From Forficula auricularia (lineage: Eukaryota; Arthropoda; Insecta; Dermaptera; Forficulidae), in contig JALMQS010000899.1 in the NCBI GenBank assembly GCA_024734495.1, positions 62,001 through 126,000 of the forward strand: a stretch of 64,000 bases of DNA, read 5' to 3'. The notes below the pieces were generated by a model. It was not told the DNA's origin, did no database searches, and saw nothing but the letters and a program-made list of their open reading frames with translations. Both the position numbers and the translations under genes were made by a program. Below are positions 44,295 through 53,500 of the stretch, piece by piece. Within the stretch, counting starts at the first letter, position 1. Each line of letters begins with the position of its first letter.

Positions 44295-44447
44295 TAATGT
44301 TCAATTTTAAAAAAATAACATGAAATTATATGATGCGGTAATCGATAAATTTTGCAAAATGGAGCAGAAGAATAAAATAAAATTCTAAAAAATGAAGGTC
44401 TATTTTTTGACAGTATCCCCTGGTTGAAAAGTCACCGCCCGCCACTG
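44295..44447 (+). mobile_element. hAT right-end fragment
   Basis: The last 150 bases match the right end of the hAT element at 50.2-50.3 kb (TGAAAAGTCACCG(C/T)CC(G/A)CCACTG). The left part is missing. Confidence 0.65.
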
Positions 44448-45234
44448 TTATACATAGGTATACGTGTATATATACAGAACGGCAAAAAACGCAATACCTA
44501 ATTTTTTTTATTTTTAATATTTTATAATATCTTTGAACAAATAAAAATCATTAATATAATTTCTAGGATAATTTTAAATATAAAAGTTTAATTAAAGTTT
44601 AAAAATATCACTTAAAAGTTTATTTTTCAAAAAAGTTCTAATATAAGTGTAAATTTTCACACTTAATTATCACAACTAATTACCAAGCGGCTCATCTTTT
44701 AATGATTTTTCTTAACTGAAATCACAAAATTTAATTTTCTGGAAAAAAATGTATTGATTAATCTAATTTAACAAAATTTGATATTTTGAAAGAATGTTAG
44801 CGATTTGAAATTAAATTGTTAATAATATAGATTTAAAGTGTTTACAATTATATAAAATGACTTTAAAAATAATATAAATGTTTAAACTTTGTTAAAAAAT
44901 TGATATTATAAAAGTAAAACATTAAAATGTTGCTTTTTTATTGCAGGTCAGTGTATATATATATATATTAATTTCTAAATGTATTTATCGTTTAAATAAT
45001 ATTTCACTAATTCAAAGGCGTATCTAAAAATGTTTTTAGGATGAGGAATTGAATTCGATAAGAGTGCTGACCACCCTTTAACATATAAATCGGAAGCCAC
45101 TTTACCCCCGGGATGCAGGAAAAATTTATAATAAATATAGTGATCACGTTTCAATATTTTTTGTGAAAAATTTCAAAAGAAAATAAAAAAATAAAAATAA
45201 TAAATTAAAATTCTTCCCTCATAAACACTTGCGA
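44448..45234. other. AT-rich spacer
   Basis: Small TA tracts. No gene or repeat recognised. Confidence 0.4.
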
Positions 45235-45800
45235 CAAACCGAAGTATAAAAGTTGTGGTGGATGGAATATCATCTGAATCGTTCTCCATAAACGCTGCTG
45301 GTATTCTCTTGCTACCCTGGATGCAATTCAGAAACGAGCCGTCAGGCTAATTGATGATTCTACCCTCACCGACTCCCTCGAGTCGCTGGCTCATCGAAGA
45401 AATGTCTCTGCCCTTTCCCTTTTCTATAGATACTATCACGGCAGGTGCTCTGATGAGATAAAATCAATAATTCCCCCAAAGCATGCTTTGCACGTAGCAC
45501 GCGTTTTGCCGACTCCCAACACTCTTTCGCGGTCAACGTAGAAAAGTGCCGGACCACTTCATTCGCCAATACATATATCCCCATGACTTCAAGGAACTGG
45601 AACTCTCTCCCAGCCTCCATCTTTCCCAGCACCTATAATCTTCAAAACTTCAAAACCGGAGTGCATAGACACCTACGTCTACACCCTCTCACTTAATCAA
45701 TCTTCCCTTCTCTTCGGTAATGCAAGGGTCTTTCGATATCCATAGGAGCTGCATCTTTACTGGTGCACCCTTCTTGCATTCGATTGCATTAAAAAAAAAA
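45235..45800 (+). mobile_element. Jockey-like LINE (family A), internally deleted copy
   Basis: About 65 bases from the palm region (AGTTGTGGTGGATGGAATAT) are joined directly to the C-terminal block (TATTCTCTTGCTACCCTGG), dropping about 540 bases. The normal 3' UTR and a 12-base A tail follow. The minus-strand 88-codon frame over it is a shadow. Confidence 0.85.
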
Positions 45801-45929
45801 AAGACCTTTTTCATACTCTCATGAGCCGATTAATATTTGACATCTCACTACAAATGTTTTTGTTTCAGGCTTTTATTTAACTTGGTTCCTATATCTGTAT
45901 CTTTGAATTTGTAGAATCTTGTCATCAAA

Positions 45930-46210
45930 TTTTAAAGATGTTAAGATATTATCGGGTTTTTGGTCAAAATAACACCTGAATTGTTTGTTTTTGCTATAGA
46001 TCTTTTATCTTATCAGCTTCAGGGCTCGTAGCTCACTCTCATGAGCCGATTATTTAAGTATCCTACTTGGAAGAAAGTTATGATAGGCAAGATGCATCAT
46101 GCTACAAATCCTGAAAATGATCAAATAAAAAATCGAAAGCTCATAAATAAGCAATTAAGATGTTATTTTGACCAAAAACCTGATACTTCCGAAATATCTT
46201 CAAAGTTTTG
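45930..46210. repeat. Imperfect inverted repeat, arms about 100 bp
   Basis: TATCGGGTTTTTGGTCAAAA on the left recurs inverted near 46165-46185 (TTTTGACCAAAAACCTGATA), with extended similarity on both sides. CTCATGAGCCGATTA also occurs twice (45820 and 46040). The plus-strand 88-codon frame here crosses into RepX and is not a gene. Confidence 0.6.
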
Positions 46211-46254
46211 CTGTCGATCCACAAATTACATATTAAAAAAGAAGGAAAAAAAAC

Positions 46255-46312
46255 ACTTTTTCCATCCACGATTACAATACTTGACCGTACCCTGTATGGT
46301 AAAGTAAAAACT
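46255..46312 (-). repeat. RepX terminal fragment
   Basis: ACGATTACAATACTTGACC then CCTGTATGGTAAAGT, the RepX start in reverse orientation, cut off on its inner side. Confidence 0.7.
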
Positions 46313-46344
46313 CATAATAATTTTATTTTAAAAATATACTGAGA

Positions 46345-47436
46345 TTTTTTTTTAATGCAATCGAATGCAAGAAGGGCTGCACCAGTAAAGATGCAGTCCC
46401 TATGGATCTCGAAAGACCCTTGCATACCGAAGAGAAGGGAAAGTTGATTAAGTGAGAGGGTGTAGACGTAGGTGTTAATGCACTCGGGTTTTGAAGGTTT
46501 GAAGATTATAAGTGCTGAGAAAGATGGAGGCTGGCAAAGTGTTCCAGTTCCTTGATGTCATGGGGATATATGTATTGGCGAATGAAGTGGTCCGACACTG
46601 CTCTAATTTGACCGCGGAAGAGTCTTGGGAGTCGGCAAAACGCGTGCTACGCGCAAAGCATGCTTTGGGGGAACTATTGATTTTATCTCATCAGAGTACC
46701 TGTCGTGATAGTATCTATAGAAAAGGGAAAGGGCAGGAGACATTTCTTCGATGAGCTAGCGAGTCGAGGGAGTCGGTGAGGGTAGATTCGTCAATTAGAC
46801 CTGACGGCTCGTTTCTGAATTGCATCCAGGGTAGCAAGAGAATATTTAGAGGCTCCTCTCCATAGATGAGAGCCGTATTCGAGACAGGGCCGGATTTGAG
46901 CCTTGTAGATGGTGAGAAGATGTGGGGGCTTGTCAAATCGATTGGACCTGAATAAGTCAATAAGCCAATCTTCCTTGCTGCACATTTCGCCACAGAGGAG
47001 ATGTGTTCATTCCAAGACAGGTCAGATGCGACAGAGACGCCCAACATGGAAAGGCTGTCACACATCTTCAGGGTATTTGAATCGAAGTGAATATCAGGCA
47101 AATTTTTATTTTCGCGCCTAGAAATTAGACAGGACTGAGTCTTGTTTGCATTAAAGTTAACTAAATTTTGAGAGCCCTATTTATTCAGTTTGTCTAGGTC
47201 GAGAGTGATTGAGGAGGCAACATTGACTCGATTATTCGGGAGTGAGGGTTTGCCGTGCAGAGTGCTCTCGTCGGCCTAACAATGAGTGGGGTTTGACGTT
47301 TGATCGATCAGGTCGTTTATATAAATTAGGAAGAGTGTGGGGGAGAATACAAAGCCTTGGAGAACACCAGCGTTTGTTGAAAACGATTCAGATGATATTC
47401 CATCCACCACAACTTTGATAGTACGGTTTGTAAATG
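46345..47436 (-). mobile_element. Jockey-like LINE (family A), minus-strand copy
   Basis: It starts (plus sense) with a T run and the family tail, then antisense coding. On the minus strand: a palm region (GISSESFSTNAGV), then PDIHFDSNTLKMCDSLSMLG and WNEHISSVAKCAARKIG, and LEYGSHLWRGASKYSLATLD in another frame. The 5' end is truncated at 47436, where a RepX copy starts at once. Several frame shifts. Confidence 0.88.
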
Positions 47437-48139
47437 TTCTGATATGTCCATCCACATGACTTTACCATACGCCCCCTTGCTCTTCTCTTATATTTAATAA
47501 AATCATTTATATGGTAATCATGTAGGGAGGTTAGTTTTTACATTTTTGGACTTCTAGGAGCCCACAGATTATGTATACAAAATTTGGCTGAGCTTGCTCA
47601 AATAGCCTAGATTTTATTTTTGACTCCCCCCCATAATTTTGGCCCCAGAAAAAAATTATTTTCGTTATTATAGGTTCATTTTATAGTATATTTCATGTTT
47701 CTTATTTTTTGTAGTTTGAAAATATTATAATTTTAATTTTTTACCCCCCCCCTCCCTTAATTTTGGGTCGATATGCACCAAAATTTAATCAGCTCTTAAT
47801 CTCTTTTGCACCAAAACTACAAGTGAAATTTTGTTTTGATATTCACACTGGTTTTTGAGCTAGATCGTCCACAAAAAGTTTGATAACGCACAGACTAACA
47901 TACTAACAGACTAACTAACAGATATTTTGACCAAACAGTTATCATCTCGAAAAATATATTTTTTTCGATGTTCACTATTAAGAGCTTTTTTGTAGACCGA
48001 AATGACATGATTTCACCCAATTTTTTAAATCAAAATAGTTTCTTCCGTTTTTTGAGATATTTCGAAAAAACGAAGCAAAAAAACACCTTTTTCATGTACG
48101 ATTACAATACTTGGTCATACCCTCGTATGGTAAAGTAAA
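47437..48139 (-). repeat. RepX, near full-length copy
   Basis: In plus sense it runs GTTCTGATATGTCCATCC, ACTTTACCATACGCCC, one GATTATGTATACAAAA unit, TTTTGGGTCGATATGC, and ends CGATTACAATACTTGG then GTATGGTAAAGTAAAAA. At about 700 bp it defines the family's full length together with the copy at 9.3 kb. Confidence 0.8.
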
Positions 48140-49545
48140 AAATGTTTTTTTATAAGAATCGAAAAAATTATCATATTCATCATCATAAAAATAAATGCGT
48201 AGGCTCTTTTAACATATCTTGCAATTTGATTAAACTAAGTTTATTTAAATGAAATTGATGCGATGAGTTGCACCAAGAAAGTGCAAACCCTAGAGGAAAA
48301 GTGAATGTTAAGGAAACTTTAAACGAACTTTCTAACTAATTTCCTATCTATTGATTTTCCATCACAGGTAATGACAACTATTTGAAAGTGGGTGAGACTT
48401 TGAATTTTAATTGATACTGATCTAAACATCCATATCTCCCTTTAAGCTTCAAGGAATATTCGATTTATCGTTGTTTAGCTACATCCAATTTTAAATCGCC
48501 TCACTAGATTTCATCAATTATTCCCTGGCTGAACAGCATTGTGGAATAGTTAAGGATACTCAAATATTGACTGTACTGTATTATAACTTAATGACCGTTG
48601 GCATTACTTTCACTATTTTTGATCCACTATATAATCTCTATTATTATACAAAATTTAAAGGTCTTAAAGGAAATGATTAATTATGATTCGTCTAACCTTC
48701 TCGACAACATTTCAACGTTAACTGCTACTATTATGATTTAGGTACGTTTAGAAATGGATAAACTTAAATTAATGAAAAAATTGTACGAATTCCCTAATAC
48801 TCTCTTTATTAATTAAAATTATCAACGAATTTGATATCTTAAGTATTTTGGAAGTTATAGGAGTTCTCGTTAATCCTTGACAACTATACAATAGAGTTAG
48901 CACCTCTGTCTGTTCACTGAATGCCTACCCTAAGACCTACAGGCGTCAATTTATCTCATTAAAAAATCTCTTGTTTCTGTTTTTTTCCTCAAGGATGTAC
49001 GCTACATATTTGATTGAAATTAAATTTTTACTAATGTGTTATGCAACTTTACTTAAGTGATGTATCATTAACTTATATTTAAATGGGAAAATGAACAAGA
49101 ATTTACTTAGATGCATAAAATCCAAATTATGATTAATTTCATTTGAAAAGTTTTTGATATTTTTAATGGATTAATTTTATTGTATAGATAAATTAAAATA
49201 TTACATTAAATAAACAATAAATGATAGATACTATTTAATTAAATATAATTGAATTAATTAAATGGCATCCCGGAGTTTGTTTTAAATAAATGTCAGATTT
49301 ATTTCAACAACATATGGCATTATGATAATGAAAATCAATTACAATCAAGTAGCTAAAGAGAAAGAGAAATTGGTTCTTTTAAGCTGAAATCTCCAGTTTT
49401 ACTTATTCGATTAATGAAAATAAATAAAACACAAATAAAAAATAGTAGATTTATTGAATTCTATAGAATGCGAGCAGCAAGAGTCTATTCGTGTGGTTGA
49501 ATGGTGGCTCTATTTATCCCCCCCCCCCCATATATATATATATAT
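48140..49545. other. Unique-looking AT-rich DNA, no gene seen
   Basis: About 1.4 kb without recognised repeats. No exon with both good splice sites and an open frame was found. It may be downstream intergenic DNA of the PC4-like gene. Confidence 0.4.
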
Positions 49546-50346
49546 CAGTGGCGGGCGGTGACTTTTCAGTCAGGGGATGCTGTCCAAAAAAGCCTCTAAC
49601 CTTAAATTTTTTAAAAATTTATTTTATTCTTCGTTTTTTTTTGTTTTTTGAAAATTGAGATGGAAATCGACTACCTTCCACAATGAATCAGGCTGTCCTA
49701 TAAAAAAATCTTAAATTCCTCCTAATTCTATTGCTTACAAGCTATGACTTGTCTATAGCACTCTTAGTTATTTCCGATCATATATAGGCATAGAGAGTTC
49801 TTAAAAATTGAATAGTCCAAAGATACTCTAATCATCTTTATTTATTCCTTTTTTGTATTATTTCTATTTTAATAGTTCCTCAGCGAGAACAATGTTTATT
49901 CGACTATATCAAGGGTATTTCGAGGTCAAGTTCTGTTTTTTAACTGGAAACCTATATGTTTATGTACATATTCTGAATCTACAAAAAAAAAACTGAACAA
50001 CTTTCATAAGAACTATCATCAAAAAAATATTAAAACAATTAGATCTCAAAAAAATCTAAATAATTATTTTTAACAATTATTCAACTTAATTATCAAATAA
50101 TAATGATTAAATAATTAATTATTCCCTAGATTTTTTCGACAAGCAAGAAAATTATTAATATTTATTAAATATTTCATACCATGTCATTAAAAAATCTACT
50201 ATTAAATTTTAAAAATAACGTAAAATTCTATGATGCCGCCGTATTCAATGAAATTTTCAAAAGTAGCGAACAATATAATAAAATTAAAAAAAAAATTAAG
50301 TTTTTTGGACAGCATCCCCTTGTTGAAAAGTCACCGTCCACCACTG
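49546..50346 (+). mobile_element. Non-autonomous hAT element
   Basis: Starts CAGTGGCGGGCGGTGACTTT and ends AAAGTCACCGTCCACCACTG, an inverted terminal repeat that continues inward (GGGGATGCTGTCCAAAAAA against TTTTTTGGACAGCATCCCC). The interior codes for nothing recognisable. The target was TA-rich and the duplication is not clear. Confidence 0.8.
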
Positions 50347-50381
50347 ATAAATACCTATATATATATAATATATATATTATT

Positions 50382-50512
50382 ATTATTAGTTTTATTAATG
50401 ATCATTTGCTATGAAGAAAAGTAGGAAAAAAATTGTTAGATTTATTTTTAATATAAGTTAATATATAATTATTTTATTCATTTCTTTTCAATATAAAAGA
50501 TGAAATAAATTT
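50382..50512 (-). repeat. Segment downstream of the PC4-like gene, duplicated at 51532-51662
   Basis: About 131 bases (ATGATCATTTGCTATGAAGA in plus sense and onwards) recur at 51532-51662 in the same orientation with about one mismatch. This segment includes AATAAA on the minus strand (50473-50478; copy at 51624-51629). Confidence 0.9.
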
Positions 50513-50554
50513 TTATATATATACATATATTGAAAATGGAAAATATAGATAGTT

Positions 50555-53500
50555 TCATGAATTAAAATTTAATTTTGCCGGAGTCGGTCTACTAGAGTTA
50601 TCAGGAGTCAGAGCTCTGGTTAAAATAAAAGTTTTTTGAAAAAGCAAGTTAAATACATTCTTAATATTATTAAAGAAACTGAACATTGGTTGTGATAGAA
50701 ATAAATTTAAAAAAAATAAGTACCTAAATTCATTCAATTCATTTATTTTTAAATTCTTAATACAGTAATAACACTTAAAATTTTTAATAATTTCATCAAC
50801 ATCTTTTAGTTTATTCCACTCGCCAAGAGAAAGGTCAATTCCTAAAAACAAAAAAAAATATCATTATTATTATATAATATGATAAGGTTTTATTTAGATG
50901 TTCAAAAATTGTAGTGAGTCTTAAATCTGTGTATAATGAAGTTTTAAGATAATTATAAACATTTGTTTTCATTGTTATGCCTTTTGGATTTAATAATTAA
51001 ATATTTAATCATTATTATTTTAATAGTTATATATTAAGCGTGAAATGGTCGCGCGGCATCTGAGAGACGCTAGGGGCATTCTTTTGTTCACTCTTTTTAA
51101 AAAACTTGACTTGAGCTTTCATCTACCTCTCTATAAACTAAATACAATTACTTAGAAATCATCAAAAAGGAGTTGGTTTTATTTCAGTGCTAAAAGGAAG
51201 AGGTTATTAGTAAATTTGCATCACTGGAGTCTAGCAGACACCACGCTACCTTATACGTAACTAAAAGTAAATATTTAAGGAGACTAGAAGAGGTCGAAAA
51301 TGGCAAAAACAATTAAACTGAAAACGTCCGCAACAATTCTATGTACAGTAGGTACCCACTGAGCAAAGTATATCCCCCACTACTCCCATAAACTTTTGTC
51401 TTTAAGCAACATGTGCAAAATTGCTTGCGAATCTAAAAACATTTTAGATTCGGGAATGCCGTTCTTTGTTGGTGTATATTGGCTGAGATGGCTATTTTGG
51501 CTATTGAGCAAGAAATGACAGATGCAATCGATATTATTAGTTTTATTAATGATCATTTGCTATGAAGAAAAGTAGGAAAAAAATTGTTAGATTTATTTTT
51601 AATATAAGTTAATATATAATTATTTTATTCATTTATTTTCAATATAAAAGATGAAATAAATTATTACCTATTTTTGGGACCCCCAACCCACGAACCCCCC
51701 TTCATACCCCCCCCCCCCCCGACACCCCCCCCCCGACCCCCCACCCCACTAACCCCCTGGACCCTAACCTGAACCCCCACTCCACCATGCACCACCCCAC
51801 CCCGCACCCACCATATCCTGGACCCCACCCCGTGCCCTTCACCCAGCCCCATACCACCCCCAACCGCACCGGGCTCCACCCCCGCACCACCACCCCACCC
51901 CGTGCCAATCCCCGCACCCCCACTCGCACCACCCCACTAAGACTCTAGATCCTCATCTGAACCCCCTCCCCTCCACCCTGCCCCCGCACCCGTGTTTGCA
52001 TTTCTAGCCTTCTAGTGACCCACAGATTATGTATACAAAATTTGGTTAAGTTGGCTCTAAGGGTAAGAATTTTCATTTTTTGACCCCCCCCCATTTTGGG
52101 TGGTTAGTTTTTGAATTTCTAGCCTTCTAGTGACCCATGTATACAAAATTTGGTTGAGTTTGGTCCAAGAGCAAAAATTTTCATATTTTGAACCCCCCTT
52201 TTTTGAGGGGTGGTTGTTTGGGGAAATTTTTTTAAACAAAAGTTGTCAGAAATTACATCACCTACAACTTTGCTCATTATAAAATTTGCCATAGGGTTAA
52301 TAGTTTAAGAGTTATTTGATAATTTTTATTCGATCGCCCCCCCCCCCCACAAACCCCCTTTTGGGGCAAAAATATCAAAACGTTATATAGCTAAAAACGT
52401 AAGTTAGAAGACATCTGATGCAAATATGAAATTTCATAATAATCCCTTCAGCCGTTTTTACGTGAACCATGAGCAACTTTTCGGAAACGACGGAAACATG
52501 CAGACAGACAGACAGACAGATATACAGTCATATAGACAGGAATTTTGTTGACGTGTGCAACCAAAATTTGGCGTGATTTGGAGCAATGTACAGGCAAAAC
52601 CTTAATTTTATATATATAGATAACTAAATATATAACATCTGAGATTTCAAATTCACTTGGTGATCCATCCGAATGTCTAGCGGGCTATACGCGAAATAAC
52701 GTTGGATTGTGGCTAAGTGGATCATATCTTTTTCTTTCTTGGTCCAGACTCCGCAGACTCCAATAGCGTAATCCTCAGTAGTCTCGCGATAAATATTTTT
52801 TTCAAACATGCGCGGTCAAAAACAATTCTCATTGATATAGCAATTATTCTTTGTTATATTAATTAGAAAAATTATAAAAATTTTATTTAAGATCATTATT
52901 TCAAGTTAGAAATATATAAGTTCAAATATTATTTTCACTCAATATTTGACAAAAATTCCCTACATTTGATTCGCGATTGAATCAAATGTAGAAAACATTC
53001 GATTAATTTATCGATAACTCGTTATAAATAAATAAAATTTATAATTCCAGCAGAAGACACACTCTTTTATTGTCTCCATCAATATTTAAAAATTCTGCTA
53101 CCCTCGGCCCAAAAACTTTCAATTTAATAATATTTTCCTTGTTCTAGAAAATTTAATCTTTCTAATAATATTGTGGCCGTGACACTGGACACTGGACACT
53201 GCCACTGCCACCGAGACGGCACTCGTCACGACCTCTTAGAGAATTAGATTTTAATTCTATTCTTTTATAATCTTTTGTTGATTAATTTTTCTCACGTAAT
53301 AAAATTATTTCCCTTCTGATATTAAAGTTCTTTTTTCTAAATTATAAAACTAAATAACCATAAAAAGAACATTGGTGACTCCGACGTGATTATACTTAAA
53401 ATGAGTCAACAAGGAACCACCACGGGAGAAGCCCAACCAAAACTAAATTATGGAGGTATCGGTCCACCTCAAAGACAAAGGACCAAAATACTTCCATAAA

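Noticed and set aside
46041..46307. 88-codon plus-strand frame as a transposon protein
   Set aside because: It overlaps an inverted repeat and extends into the RepX terminus; no conserved motif is visible.
51664..51932. Glycine-rich open frames on the minus strand
   Set aside because: They arise from the C-rich low-complexity tract, which has almost no stop-forming composition in any frame.
52624..52809. 61-codon minus-strand frame
   Set aside because: Its first part lies in the palindromic repeat also seen at 28.2 kb, so it is repeat-derived; the remainder is too short to support.
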